Shown: positions 52,383 through 63,183, counted from the stretch's first letter. The stretch is 64,000 nt of DNA from CALVUP01 sp964422195 (GCA_964422195.1 CAYRAF010000001.1:5377-69376); one strand, 5' to 3'. Numbers and translations: made by a program. Notes: generated by a model not told the origin, from the letters alone.

Positions 52383-53605
52383 TTTTTATCAACAACCTTC
52401 TTATATAGTTTAGATATCCAACCAAATCTTTCTTTTTTATTTTCTAAAGCATACTTATAAACATTTAATACAGCTTCAGCATAGTATTTTGAACTATACT
52501 TATCAGCGCTTCTCCTAGCCCCGTTTGCAAGTCTTTCTAATTCTTTTTTATTATTTGAAAGTTCTAGTACTATAGATGCACATTCATCTTCAGTTTTAAA
52601 TATTTTACCATTCAAACCATCAACAACAACATTTAAGAAACTTTCATCTTCAATACAAATTGGAGGAAGTGATGCAGCCATAGCCTCTATAACAGTTAAT
52701 CCTTGAGTCTCTGTAGTTGACGCTGTTACAAAAAGATCAAATAAATTATAATAAATTGGTACTTCTTCCCAAGGAACTTTACCAGTAAATATAGTAATAT
52801 TATCTATTTTTAGTTTTTTAGATAATTTCTTTAAACTATCAACATCAGGACCATCACCTACAATAACCAATTTTATATTATTATTCTTTTTATAGACTTT
52901 ACTAACAACATTAAGTATTGTATCTATACTTTTTTCTTCAGCTATTCGACCAACATAACCAATTATAAAATCACGTTTTTTTAAATCCAAAGACTTTCTT
53001 AAATCATCAATATCTTTTTGTTTAACATTTTCTTTATAAAATCTATCTATTTCTATACCAGTTGGTATTATATGAACATTACGATCAACTTTATATTTGT
53101 TTTTAAATAAGTCATATGTTTTTTTAGTAGGCACTATCAACTCAGTTACAGTTTTATCACAATAAAATAAGCTTAAATACTTAACAATTTCTTTACTAGA
53201 GTTATTAAAATATCCATGAGTTATATAGTGTACATAATCTTCATACATTGTATGATAAGTATGTACCAGCGGAATATTTAACTGATTAGCGCATATTCTA
53301 GCAAAGTTACCAACACCAAATTCAGTATGTGAATGAATTACATCTAAATTCCATTTTTTAACTTGTCTAAAAGCTCTTATAGACATAGCTCCACTAATTC
53401 TATAATCGTACAGCTTTACAGGAATTCCTGGTAATCTAACAACGTGTTCATCTTCTTCATATTTATATTTCATAGCTTCTGGATTAACAGTTACTACATA
53501 AACGGTATGACCAAGTTTTTCTAATGCTCTTTTTAACATACAAACACTAGTAGATACACCATTAATAAAAGGTGGATATGTATCAGCAAATAAACCTATT
53601 CTCAT
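52379..53605 (-). CDS. GT4 glycosyltransferase, glycolipid synthase type
   Basis: A 408-residue two-domain GT-B enzyme. The start MRIGLFADTYPPFINGVSTSV, HTYHTMYEDYVHY and the donor motif ASTTETQGLTVIEAMAASLPP match the 1,2-diacylglycerol 3-alpha-glucosyltransferase group, which makes monoglucosyl-diacylglycerol for membranes and lipoteichoic acid anchors. The stop is TGA within ATGA of tpiA. It overlaps the upstream flippase-like gene in the same way. Confidence 0.85.
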   Translation of the reverse strand: MRIGLFADTYPPFINGVSTSVCMLKRALEKLGHTVYVVTVNPEAMKYKYEEDEHVVRLPGIPVKLYDYRISGAMSIRAFRQVKKWNLDVIHSHTEFGVGNFARICANQLNIPLVHTYHTMYEDYVHYITHGYFNNSSKEIVKYLSLFYCDKTVTELIVPTKKTYDLFKNKYKVDRNVHIIPTGIEIDRFYKENVKQKDIDDLRKSLDLKKRDFIIGYVGRIAEEKSIDTILNVVSKVYKKNNNIKLVIVGDGPDVDSLKKLSKKLKIDNITIFTGKVPWEEVPIYYNLFDLFVTASTTETQGLTVIEAMAASLPPICIEDESFLNVVVDGLNGKIFKTEDECASIVLELSNNKKELERLANGARRSADKYSSKYYAEAVLNVYKYALENKKERFGWISKLYKKVVDKK

Positions 53606-54609
53606 TTTTGCTCATCTCCTTTATATAGATTAAATATTATACCTCCAATAATAATAGGAATATAATATGATATAGTTCTAAATATAATTAATATAGCAGG
53701 CAGTGTCGCCCCATTTATAAAATTACCAAAAAATGACATAAATGAATACTCAAATCCACCGGTAGCACCTGGTAAAGGTATAAATGAAGCAACTAAATAT
53801 ACATATGCAGAGGCTGTTATAACTTCAATCGCATTTATATTACTTATACCAAAACCATACGCCACAAATAATGGGGTTATATAAAAGAAACATAAACCAA
53901 TAAAATTAATTATAACGCCCTTAATTAATATCTTTTTATTAGATAATAAGTATTTAGCATTACTATGGAATTCTTTTAACTTTTTATCAACTTTTGTTAA
54001 TGTTTTCTCTTTATTCTTAATAATTCGTAATTTAATTAATATCTTAGTAATACCTCTAACAAAGAAATCTGTTATTCTTTTATCCAAACTGATAATTATT
54101 AAAGCAATTACAACTAAAGTATTAAATAAAAATCCTAATCCTACCAATAGTCTTAATATATCTATTCTAGTAAAAAAATGGCAAAAATAATTGATGCTAA
54201 CAGCAATGACACCTAATATAACCAAAGCTATTTGGTAGAATATAAATTCCTGAATTACTATATTTGTAGATTTAGATACCGATATATTATTCTTTCTTAA
54301 CATATATACTTGCATAGGTTGTCCACCTGTTTGAAATGGTGTTATTCCATTAAAGAATTGTACTATTAAATTTTGCAAAAAAGCTTTCTTATAAGTAAAT
54401 GACTTATTATTGTTAATTGCAACAATCCTCAACGATTCAGCTTTACACATTAAATATATTAAAAAAGATAACATAGATAATACTATAAATATTACTCTCA
54501 TATTTAATAATTCATGTACGATATCATTAAAATCATCTTTTAATATTATATACATTGCAATAACAGTAATAATTAATATTATAAATGTATTTTTTTTAAA
54601 GTTTTTCAT
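53602..54609 (-). CDS. flippase-like/lysylphosphatidylglycerol synthetase-type membrane protein
   Basis: A 335-residue protein of the LPG_synthase_TM (YbhN/UPF0104) family, with about eight membrane helices, a conserved FNGITPFQTGGQPMQVYMLRK loop (about 90-110) and FIPLPGATGGFEYSF (about 277-291). Members move or modify lipids at the membrane. Next to a diacylglycerol glycosyltransferase, a role in glycolipid translocation is likely. The soluble lysyl-transferase domain of MprF is absent. The stop is TGA in an ATGA overlap with the next gene. Confidence 0.82.
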   Translation of the reverse strand: MKNFKKNTFIILIITVIAMYIILKDDFNDIVHELLNMRVIFIVLSMLSFLIYLMCKAESLRIVAINNNKSFTYKKAFLQNLIVQFFNGITPFQTGGQPMQVYMLRKNNISVSKSTNIVIQEFIFYQIALVILGVIAVSINYFCHFFTRIDILRLLVGLGFLFNTLVVIALIIISLDKRITDFFVRGITKILIKLRIIKNKEKTLTKVDKKLKEFHSNAKYLLSNKKILIKGVIINFIGLCFFYITPLFVAYGFGISNINAIEVITASAYVYLVASFIPLPGATGGFEYSFMSFFGNFINGATLPAILIIFRTISYYIPIIIGGIIFNLYKGDEQK

Positions 54610-54616
54610 CTCATCA

Positions 54617-55798
54617 CTACTTTTTCTTTATATTTTTTAATCCTGGAAGTTCTTTTCCTTCCAAATATGTAAGTGTAGCACCACCACCAGTAGAAGCATG
54701 TGTTACCTTATCCTTATATCCAAGTTCTAAAGCAGCCGCTACTATATCTCCTCCACCTAAAATACTAATTGCTTTGGTATTAACAACCTTATCTAAAATA
54801 GCTTTAGTTCCTTTAGAAAAATTTTCTTTTTCATAGACCCCAAGAGGTCCATTCCATAAAATGGTTTTAGCCTCTTCTATATAACTACTAAATAGATCTA
54901 TAGTTTTATCACCAATATCTACTCCTTCTAAAGAAGAATCAATATTTGTAACATTAGAAATCTTAACTATTTTATTACTTTCTATATCATCTGTTAATAC
55001 TGTATCAACTGGTAGAACTATTTTGTCTTTGTATTTAGATAACATTTCCTTACAGAACTCTATATTATCACTATCTAACAATGATTTACCAATATCATAA
55101 CCTAAAGCTTTTAAAAAGGTATAACTCATTCCTCCACCTATTAATATTTTATTAGCTTTATTAACTAAGTTAGTAATAACGCCTATTTTATCACTAACCT
55201 TTGATCCTCCTAATATAACTATAAATGGTTCTTCAGGATTATTTAATTTAGAAAGTTCTTTTAACTCCTTTTCAACAAGAAATCCAATACCACTTTCTAA
55301 ATAAGTAGAAATACCAACATTAGAAGCATGTTCTCTATGAATAGTACCAAATGCATCATTTATAAATACATCACCTAAGGATGCCCAATATTTACCAAGT
55401 TCTATATCATTAGAACTCTCTTTCTTACCATCTAAATCCTCATATCTAGTATTTTCCATTAATAATACATCACCATTATTTAAACTATTAATTGCATCTT
55501 CCAATTCTTTGCCTCTAGTTTTATCAATAAAAATGACTTCTTTATTTAATAATTCACTTAATCTAATAGATACTATTTTTAAACTATTATTAGCTAAATC
55601 TTCTTTTTCTTTAATTCTTCCAAGATGTGACATCAAAATAATTTTAGCACCTTCACCTATTGCATACTTAATAGTCTCTAAACTTCCTACTATCCTATTA
55701 TCATCTATAATTTTACTATTCTTTATAGGAACATTATAATCACATCTAATAATAACTTTCTTATTCTTAATATTTATATCTCTTATCGTCTTATACAT
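54617..55798 (-). CDS. pgk: phosphoglycerate kinase
   Basis: A 393-residue glycolytic kinase making ATP from 1,3-bisphosphoglycerate. The N-domain motifs are IIRCDYNVPIK and LMSHLGRIKE; the nucleotide side has ILGGSKVSDKIG and the C-terminal SILGGGDIVAA and HASTGGGATLTYLEGKELPG. The ATG at 55798 follows GGTGAAGAAA; an ATG at 55810 is too close to the -10 TATAAT. It heads the operon pgk-flippase-glycosyltransferase-tpiA. Confidence 0.96.
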   Translation of the reverse strand: MYKTIRDINIKNKKVIIRCDYNVPIKNSKIIDDNRIVGSLETIKYAIGEGAKIILMSHLGRIKEKEDLANNSLKIVSIRLSELLNKEVIFIDKTRGKELEDAINSLNNGDVLLMENTRYEDLDGKKESSNDIELGKYWASLGDVFINDAFGTIHREHASNVGISTYLESGIGFLVEKELKELSKLNNPEEPFIVILGGSKVSDKIGVITNLVNKANKILIGGGMSYTFLKALGYDIGKSLLDSDNIEFCKEMLSKYKDKIVLPVDTVLTDDIESNKIVKISNVTNIDSSLEGVDIGDKTIDLFSSYIEEAKTILWNGPLGVYEKENFSKGTKAILDKVVNTKAISILGGGDIVAAALELGYKDKVTHASTGGGATLTYLEGKELPGLKNIKKK

Positions 55799-55839
55799 TT
55801 TCTTCACCATAATTATTATATCATTTTAATAAACAAAAA

Positions 55840-55868
55840 AAAAGATATGAATACTCATATCTATTTTT
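55840..55868 (-). terminator. terminator of the alpha-2-macroglobulin-like gene
   Basis: GATATGA (55844-55850) / TCATATC (55855-55861) with long T run on the minus strand. Confidence 0.8.
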
Positions 55869-58800
55869 TTATCTCTATATTTAATTTACCAGATATATGG
55901 AATATATCATTACTATATATTACTACTGGTTCAAATACATATCTACCATTGTTAGTAGCAACAAAAGGAATATTAATATCAACTTTCTTTTGTTTTGGTG
56001 ATACAGTTATAACTAAATAATTATTTTTAACATCACTAACATAATAATTATCATTTAATTTTAACTCTTCACTATTATAAGCAAGTCCTCTAGGTATAAC
56101 TATTTTTATATCGCTATATTCTTTAGAATTATTAGTATATTTAACGTTTAAATTAACTTCTTCATTTTTATTAACTTTATTTTTGATGCTTGTTTTAACA
56201 TCTTTCTTAATTTTATTAGAAGATATTTCATCTATAGAAGTTGTATAATAATAACTTACTTTTAAGTTTTTAGAAGCATTTTCAAACTTTAATGTATCTA
56301 AATCTTTATTATTTAAAGTTATTTCTTTAACCTTAAATCCATTAACACTAACTTTCTCTTTATTTTTTCCATAATTAACAGTTATAGTTTTTTTAACTTC
56401 AATATCACTTGTACTATGTTCTAAATAAGATATAATAGCAAAATTTAAATATGTACTTGTACTATTTTTTTGAATTAATAAGTCTATGATATTTGCAGCA
56501 TTTCCTTTATCTACCATACTAGCAAGAATAGAAATAAGTGAAGATATATCATCATTTTCAATTTTATTTTTACCTACATATATTTCGTTATCCTTTATTT
56601 TTACTTTTAGTGATTTATATATAGATTTAGCATTATCATAATCTCCTGAGAATGCATACGCTAAAGCTAATGTAACATTTTCTTCTATATCCCTATCTTT
56701 ATCTTTAGTTTTTAAAGTATCTAAATCTTCAAGTATAGCCTCAGAACTTGCAGCTTTATATAAATATAATCTATATTTATTTTTTAAATTATTATCTAAC
56801 TTATTAATATAATCTGTGCTTATATCAATTGATTCTCCATAGTAACTCAAGAAATATAAATTAGCATATTTCTTTGTAATAGCTGTTAATAATAAATCAC
56901 CAGTGTTTTCCTTACCGTACTTAGTTACTAATCCATCATAAATATAATTATCAAGATTTGGATATACATAATCATTATCATCATCATTGTAATATTTTTG
57001 ATTTAATCTAGAAGCTTCATAATAACCTATTTGAGTATCAACTCTAACATTAAAGTTCTTTTGTAATGTATCAATATATTTTAAATATTTTTCTAAATTA
57101 TTATCATATATTTCTAATTTAATAGGGCTCTTAGTAGCTTTTATGTTAGTTTTATCTATAATATCAACTGTTGTCTTATCAGGAACTTCTTGTGTATAAC
57201 CAACTATCTTAACTGTATACTTGATAGCATCTGATAATTCTCCATTTTTAGCACTTATCTTAACTTCATACTCACCAACATCAAATTTGCCAAAATTAGC
57301 ACTTACGTATTCATCAACAATACCATCTACATTTTGTTTTTTACCATTAACTTCAAATGTATATTTAACATCATCCTTTGCTTTTTTTCCATGACTTATA
57401 GCATTTATTACTAAATCATCACTATATTTAACACCTGTTGGAGTTACACTTTCTATGAAGAAATCATTAGTTGATACTATTGTCTTAGTATTAACACCAA
57501 CATAATCATCTTTATTGGCAGCATGTACAGTTATTCTAAATTTAGTTATATTGTCTGGAAGTTTAAACTTAACAGTTGCAGTTCCATTTTTCTTAGTTTC
57601 AACAGTAGTAAAGAACGCTGTATCTTTAAAGACGCCTCTATAATTCTGTTCTCCTCCTGTAGATCCTCTTCCCCCTGGTGGTAATAAATAATAATCTCTA
57701 TCTGTAGACATTTGATACATGTCATAATATCTATCAGCAAATAATGTTTCTAAAATACTTGTATCATCTTCCTTAATATTAAATATTGCTTCATCTACAA
57801 CACTAATATTTAATTGAGTTTTAAGCCCTTTATTATTTTTATCTTTAACATTAACTGTTACTTCTACTTCATCACCAGGCTTATATTCCTCTTTGTCAGT
57901 TTTAACATCAACTGTCAATTTCTTGTTTTCTTCATTAAAATCAACATAATTTCTAACTATACTGTAAACCTTACCATCTTTTAGATAAGCCCCTGCAATA
58001 TTAACTCCAGGATATAAATCATTAGTAAATTTAAATGACAAACTATCTTTTGTAACAAGTGAAGTATTCTTAATTTGCTCTTTATAGAAAACCGTTAATA
58101 CCGTACCCTCATTTTCTATTTCTTTATAACTATTATCTGTTAACGTATAAGACACTTTATCTCCAACGTTTGCCTTATCACCATTGACCTTGAATACATA
58201 ACTATAAGGATAAATCTCTCCATAATCATAATAATCCCCATTATAATTATCATAATCTAATTCATAAAAATAATCTGTATATTGATATTCTCTACCTTTA
58301 GAATCTTTAATTGTCATACGGGCATAATAATCAACTGTTTTGTTTTCTTCATTTACTGGAGTGTAATTTAAATCCTTAATAGTATATTTACCATCTTTTA
58401 ATTTAACATTATAAGTTTTTACTAAATCCTCTGTACTTTCCCAATTATATTCTTTTTCCATCTTGCCAGAGTACTCATTATAATATTCACCACTTTCTAT
58501 TCCGCGTGATTCATATTTATATATTTCAACTTTAACATCAGTATTATAAGCTTCTTTTACAAACTTATCATAATCCCACCATAAGTATTCTTCTTTTTCT
58601 ATTTTAGCTGTATCCCATTTATTGGCTTTAATTGTTAAACTAAAATCTCCTTTTTTTCCGCTTATAGTACTATATGAGTATATATCATAATTTAATACAT
58701 TAATATTAGTACTAGCAAAAGGAACAAAGTTTTCATCCTCATAGTTACCAGTATATACATATAATTCATAATTACTAACAGCAATATCCTTTTCAAAAGG

Positions 58801-60558
58801 TGCATTTATTTCAAAATGAGCAACACCTTGCGCATCAGTAACAGCCTTATAATCCCTATCATTAAAACGAGCTTTTACTGATTTATTTTTAACTTTAATA
58901 CCAGTAATATGAGTTACTGTTACATCAAAACTAATTTTTTCACCAACACTATATGTATTTTTCTTAATATCAAGATCATATTCATATGTTGGTTTAACAT
59001 AATTATAAATTGATACATCTCTAGTTGCTAATAAGCTATCATTATATAAAAGACTTATAGTATAGAATTCACTATCAACATTATTTTTTAAATCTATTGT
59101 TGTATTAAATGTTCCATCTTTATTTAAAGAAATTCTCTTTTTAAATCCAGAATATTCTAATACAAAATTATTTGATATTTTATCAATAAATTGGTTTTGT
59201 GGAACATATCCCCATACTTGTATAGTATCTTCATTTTTATAAAGTGGTCTATCAGTATAAATATAGGCATTAGGATAATTGTTAATATCATAATTAGCTA
59301 CTTCTACTAATATAGGATTTTTAGAATTACTATCAATAGTAATATAAGTATTATTGTTTTTATTATTGTTGATACTTGTAAATTTAGCAATACCATTTTT
59401 ATCAGATTTAATAGTTTTTCCATTAAATTCCACAGGTATAGATGTTTTTACTTTACCATCTTTTATAGTCCATACTAAAGTATCTCTTTCAGTATTAATA
59501 ACATATCCTTGTATATCACTAACTTGAATATATTGATAACCAACCCGTCCATTTAAAACTATTTTTGCAATATAATATCCACTAGGTAAATTCTTATCTA
59601 ATTCTATTACTTTTTCCTTAATACTTATTTTATTATCATAGACTTTATTCAACTTACTTACATCATGATTTGAATTTTTAACAGCGCTTTTAAAATCACC
59701 AAAACTATTATATTTATATACTTTTGTATCTGCTTCAGCAACTTCTTCATAATAGTTTATTTTTATTTTGGGTTTATCTTTACTAGTAAAAGTATTAATT
59801 CCATCCATAGTCATTGTATCCATAGATAATACTTTATTATTATCATCTGAACCTACTATAAAACTAAAAGTAACTGGCTTTGCTAACTTATAGTCACCAC
59901 TAGTAATCCCTTTTCCTATTTCTACAGTATAAAGCGTATTATCTTTAAACTTTTCTTTTGGTGTAAATACATAACTACTATTTATTTTACTCCAACTACC
60001 ACTAATACTAGGAACAATATTAATATTATCCTCTACACCTTTAACATCTTCCATAGAAAAGTCTACTGTTATAACATCGTCATTAGATGAATTATAATTA
60101 GGAGAATAATTTATAACAGTTAATTCTCTCTTAGTTTCAAATGACCATTCATAAGTAACTGTTTCATTTTTTACTTCTTTTACCTTATATACTTGATTAC
60201 TAACAAGATCATCTTTAGGTACTAGCTCATATTTTCTATAGTTTACCTGTTTAATATCATAATCAATAGAAGGTTCAACATACACTCTTCTCTTAATAGA
60301 CTCTACATTTGCCTTTTTATTAGTTTCAATAATAAATGTAGAATCATTATCAATACTTCTTTTTTTGTTTTTACCAGTTGATACTGTAGTTATACTAAAA
60401 TCAGTATAAACACGCATATCTTCTTTACTTATAAATTTTTTATAAATAAAGAAAAATGCACATAGTGTTAGTATTATTACCAACGTTATCGATAAAATCT
60501 TTTTATAATTGTTTTTCAAAAAAAGTTTTAACGATTTTTTTTCTTTCTTTTCCTCCAT
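55861..60558 (-). CDS. alpha-2-macroglobulin-like surface protein without thioester motif
   Basis: A 1565-residue protein anchored by one N-terminal helix (about 17-37) with everything else outside. Many Ig-like/macroglobulin domains follow: an Ig-like stretch (about 45-240), the MG2-type region with YPNAYIYTDRPLYKNEDTIQVWG (near 430), and the A2M domain with LPDNITKFRITVHA and STNDFFIESVTPTG (about 1020-1070). A Gly-rich LPPGGRGSTGGEQNYRG loop sits near 980. A helical domain in the thioester-domain place lacks CxEQ, so it cannot trap proteases covalently. It may protect the surface against host or bacterial proteases, or be adhesive. Single gene with a terminator. Confidence 0.8.
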   Translation of the reverse strand: MEEKKEKKSLKLFLKNNYKKILSITLVIILTLCAFFFIYKKFISKEDMRVYTDFSITTVSTGKNKKRSIDNDSTFIIETNKKANVESIKRRVYVEPSIDYDIKQVNYRKYELVPKDDLVSNQVYKVKEVKNETVTYEWSFETKRELTVINYSPNYNSSNDDVITVDFSMEDVKGVEDNINIVPSISGSWSKINSSYVFTPKEKFKDNTLYTVEIGKGITSGDYKLAKPVTFSFIVGSDDNNKVLSMDTMTMDGINTFTSKDKPKIKINYYEEVAEADTKVYKYNSFGDFKSAVKNSNHDVSKLNKVYDNKISIKEKVIELDKNLPSGYYIAKIVLNGRVGYQYIQVSDIQGYVINTERDTLVWTIKDGKVKTSIPVEFNGKTIKSDKNGIAKFTSINNNKNNNTYITIDSNSKNPILVEVANYDINNYPNAYIYTDRPLYKNEDTIQVWGYVPQNQFIDKISNNFVLEYSGFKKRISLNKDGTFNTTIDLKNNVDSEFYTISLLYNDSLLATRDVSIYNYVKPTYEYDLDIKKNTYSVGEKISFDVTVTHITGIKVKNKSVKARFNDRDYKAVTDAQGVAHFEINAPFEKDIAVSNYELYVYTGNYEDENFVPFASTNINVLNYDIYSYSTISGKKGDFSLTIKANKWDTAKIEKEEYLWWDYDKFVKEAYNTDVKVEIYKYESRGIESGEYYNEYSGKMEKEYNWESTEDLVKTYNVKLKDGKYTIKDLNYTPVNEENKTVDYYARMTIKDSKGREYQYTDYFYELDYDNYNGDYYDYGEIYPYSYVFKVNGDKANVGDKVSYTLTDNSYKEIENEGTVLTVFYKEQIKNTSLVTKDSLSFKFTNDLYPGVNIAGAYLKDGKVYSIVRNYVDFNEENKKLTVDVKTDKEEYKPGDEVEVTVNVKDKNNKGLKTQLNISVVDEAIFNIKEDDTSILETLFADRYYDMYQMSTDRDYYLLPPGGRGSTGGEQNYRGVFKDTAFFTTVETKKNGTATVKFKLPDNITKFRITVHAANKDDYVGVNTKTIVSTNDFFIESVTPTGVKYSDDLVINAISHGKKAKDDVKYTFEVNGKKQNVDGIVDEYVSANFGKFDVGEYEVKISAKNGELSDAIKYTVKIVGYTQEVPDKTTVDIIDKTNIKATKSPIKLEIYDNNLEKYLKYIDTLQKNFNVRVDTQIGYYEASRLNQKYYNDDDNDYVYPNLDNYIYDGLVTKYGKENTGDLLLTAITKKYANLYFLSYYGESIDISTDYINKLDNNLKNKYRLYLYKAASSEAILEDLDTLKTKDKDRDIEENVTLALAYAFSGDYDNAKSIYKSLKVKIKDNEIYVGKNKIENDDISSLISILASMVDKGNAANIIDLLIQKNSTSTYLNFAIISYLEHSTSDIEVKKTITVNYGKNKEKVSVNGFKVKEITLNNKDLDTLKFENASKNLKVSYYYTTSIDEISSNKIKKDVKTSIKNKVNKNEEVNLNVKYTNNSKEYSDIKIVIPRGLAYNSEELKLNDNYYVSDVKNNYLVITVSPKQKKVDINIPFVATNNGRYVFEPVVIYSNDIFHISGKLNIEIKK

Positions 60559-60640
60559 ATTTCCTCCTCATTATATTTCCCCCTATCATACACTAACATA
60601 ATATCATAAAACAACAAAAAAAGACATAAAAAAAGAAAAG

Positions 60641-61081
60641 TTAATAATTATTTTTCATAGCTTTCTCTTTTTCTCTTTTTATATCTCTTTCTTTAATAGT
60701 TTCTCTTTTATCATAGTTCTTTTTACCTTTACAAACACCAAGTAAAACTTTAGCTTTACCTTCTTTTAAATATATTTTTAAAGGTATAAGTGTATAACCT
60801 TGTAGAACAACCTTATCATTAAGCTTTTTTATTTCATTCTTATGTAGCAATAACTTTCTACTTCTTCTTTCTTCATGATTAAAAATATTTCCTTCTTTAT
60901 ATGGAGAAATAAAAGTATTTAATAGGAAAACTTCCCCATTCTTAATAACTGCATATGAATCTTTAATATTACAAGAACCAGCTCTTATAGATTTTATTTC
61001 TGTACCAACAAGTTCAATACCACATTCGATTTCTTCCTCAATAAAATAATCGAACTTTGCTTTTCTATTTAAGATTTCCAT
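60641..61081 (-). CDS. smpB: SsrA-binding protein
   Basis: A 146-residue SmpB, which binds tmRNA and places it in stalled ribosomes. Start NRKAKFDYFIEEEIECGIELVGTEIKSIRAGSCNIKDSYA is diagnostic, as is the basic tail GKKNYDKRETIKERDIKREK that mimics the decoding-site helix. It is 8 bases after rnr, the standard secG-rnr-smpB order of Firmicutes. The tmRNA it serves is at 42993-43333. Confidence 0.97.
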   Translation of the reverse strand: MEILNRKAKFDYFIEEEIECGIELVGTEIKSIRAGSCNIKDSYAVIKNGEVFLLNTFISPYKEGNIFNHEERRSRKLLLHKNEIKKLNDKVVLQGYTLIPLKIYLKEGKAKVLLGVCKGKKNYDKRETIKERDIKREKEKAMKNNY

Positions 61082-61089
61082 AATATCAC

Positions 61090-63183
61090 CTATAATTTTT
61101 TTATAATCTCAAAATCAATTATTCTTTCTTCTTTAGATGCTTGTACTACTTTAACTAATAATCTATCACCAAGCTTATAAGTATTTTTATTACTAGTAAG
61201 CCTCATAGTTGCTTCATCAAAATGATAAAAACCATCCATATCCTTTATTGGAACTAAACCTTCTATTAAATTATCAAGTTCTACAAACATACCAAAGTTA
61301 GTTACACTAGACACCATACCTTCAAATTCTTCTCCAATATGATCTTCCATATATTCAGCCATTTTCATATCTTCTACTTCCCTTTCACATTCAACAGAAG
61401 CCCTTTCTTTTTGAGATGAATGTTCTGCAACAAAAACAAGTTTTTCTTGCCAATGAGAAATAGTTTCATTATCTAAATCATGATTGAACAAATAGGTTCT
61501 TAGCAATCTATGAACAGTAGTATCTGGATATCTTCTAATAGGAGAAGTAAAGTGTGTATAATACTTACTAGCAAGTCCATAATGTCCTAGATTTTCTGGT
61601 TTATAAACAGCTTTTTGCATACTTCTTAATAACAAATTAGCTAATATTGGATATTCCTTTTTATCAGATAAGGACTCTAAAATATTTTGAATTGTTTTTG
61701 GAGACATATCTTTTATATTACCAATAGTTTGATATCCTAAAGAACTTACAAAATTTAAATAACTTCTTATTCTTTCTTCTTTTGGATACTCATGGACTCT
61801 ATATATAAAAGGAAGTCCCATATGGAAAATATGTTCCGCAACTGTTTCATTAGCTGCGATCATAAAGTCTTCTATTAATTGCTCACCTTTTCCTCTATAT
61901 CTTTTAGTTATTTCAGTAGGATGACACTTATCATCAACTAATATTTTAACTTCATCTACATCAAAATCAATATATCCACGTGCTTTTTTCATCTTACGAA
62001 GAATAGTAGCTAATTCTTGCATTAGTGCTAAATGAGGAGCAAACTCTTCATAGCCTTCTACTATAATATTCTCTTCTAAGAATTTATTAACTTTCTTATA
62101 AGTCATTTGAATACGTGATTTAATCACACTTTCAAAAATATCATATTTTTCAACTTTTCCTTCTTGATTGATTTCCATAACACAAGAAATTGCAAGTCTT
62201 TCAACATTAGGATTTAAAGAACAAATACCATTAGATAACTCATGAGGTAACATTGGAATAACTCTATCTACTAAATAAACACTAGTACCCCTCCCCATCG
62301 CGTCATTATCTAAAGGTTCACCTTCTTTAACATAATAGCTAACATCTGCGATATGTACACCAAGTTCATAATTACCATTATCTAACTTTTTAATACTAAT
62401 AGCATCATCTATATCTTTAGTATCATCACCATCAATAGTAAATATTACTTGATCTGTTAAATCAACTCTTCCTTTTTTATCTTCCTCAGAAACTTCACTT
62501 GGAATGCTCTTTAATTGTTCATTAACCTCATCTGTAAATACATCATCTATTTCATATTTATATGCAACAGATAATATATCAGTACCAGGATCGTTTTTAT
62601 GACCAATTATCTTAATAACCTCACCTAATGCTTTATCTTGGTAATACTCTAATACCTTTACAAGTACTTTGTGCCCGTCAACAGCATTCATACTTTTTGT
62701 TCTAGGTACTTCGATATTTAAGTTTACTTTTTTATCATCTAAAGTAATATAGCCAATTTCATCTTTAAAGTTTATCTCACCAACATAATTATCTTTAGAT
62801 CTTTCAATAATTTTAAGAATTCTACCTTCCATTTTTTCAAAATGTTTTGGAGAAGTTATTTCTACTAAAACAATATCATCTTGTATTGCTCCATTAACAT
62901 TATCTTTCTTAATATAAACATCTTCATCCATATCATCTACATCTACAAAAGCAAAACCCTTCTTATTAGCGCGTACAATTCCCCTTTTTAAAGGACTATT
63001 TTTTAAAGACATATACTTATTTTTATTAGAAAGATAAATAGAAGCTTCCCCTACCATATCATTTAAAACTTTTTCTAAAGCCTTTATATCTTCAACACTA
63101 TCCAAAGAACACATCTCAAGTATTTCTTCTAAAGACATTGCTTTATCACTATTATCTAACAATTCCAATACTTTTTCTTTCAT
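61090..63183 (-). CDS. rnr: ribonuclease R
   Basis: A 697-residue 3'-5' exoribonuclease of the RNB family. Layout: N-terminal helix-turn-helix (1-65), cold-shock domains (about 70-210), the RNB domain with catalytic aspartates in FTIDGDDTKDIDDAISIKK (near 260) and HYGLASKYYTHFTSPIRRYPD, and an S1 domain (about 615-690: EFEGMVSSVTNFGMFVELDN). It degrades structured RNA and, with tmRNA, the faulty messages. The ATG at 63183 follows GGTGAATTGT; the TATAAT at 63205-63200 supports it against an earlier ATG. Confidence 0.96.
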   Translation of the reverse strand: MKEKVLELLDNSDKAMSLEEILEMCSLDSVEDIKALEKVLNDMVGEASIYLSNKNKYMSLKNSPLKRGIVRANKKGFAFVDVDDMDEDVYIKKDNVNGAIQDDIVLVEITSPKHFEKMEGRILKIIERSKDNYVGEINFKDEIGYITLDDKKVNLNIEVPRTKSMNAVDGHKVLVKVLEYYQDKALGEVIKIIGHKNDPGTDILSVAYKYEIDDVFTDEVNEQLKSIPSEVSEEDKKGRVDLTDQVIFTIDGDDTKDIDDAISIKKLDNGNYELGVHIADVSYYVKEGEPLDNDAMGRGTSVYLVDRVIPMLPHELSNGICSLNPNVERLAISCVMEINQEGKVEKYDIFESVIKSRIQMTYKKVNKFLEENIIVEGYEEFAPHLALMQELATILRKMKKARGYIDFDVDEVKILVDDKCHPTEITKRYRGKGEQLIEDFMIAANETVAEHIFHMGLPFIYRVHEYPKEERIRSYLNFVSSLGYQTIGNIKDMSPKTIQNILESLSDKKEYPILANLLLRSMQKAVYKPENLGHYGLASKYYTHFTSPIRRYPDTTVHRLLRTYLFNHDLDNETISHWQEKLVFVAEHSSQKERASVECEREVEDMKMAEYMEDHIGEEFEGMVSSVTNFGMFVELDNLIEGLVPIKDMDGFYHFDEATMRLTSNKNTYKLGDRLLVKVVQASKEERIIDFEIIKKL

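Noticed and set aside
53602..54609. Full MprF lysyl-phosphatidylglycerol synthase
   Set aside because: Only the membrane flippase-like domain is present; the soluble aminoacyl-transferase domain is missing.
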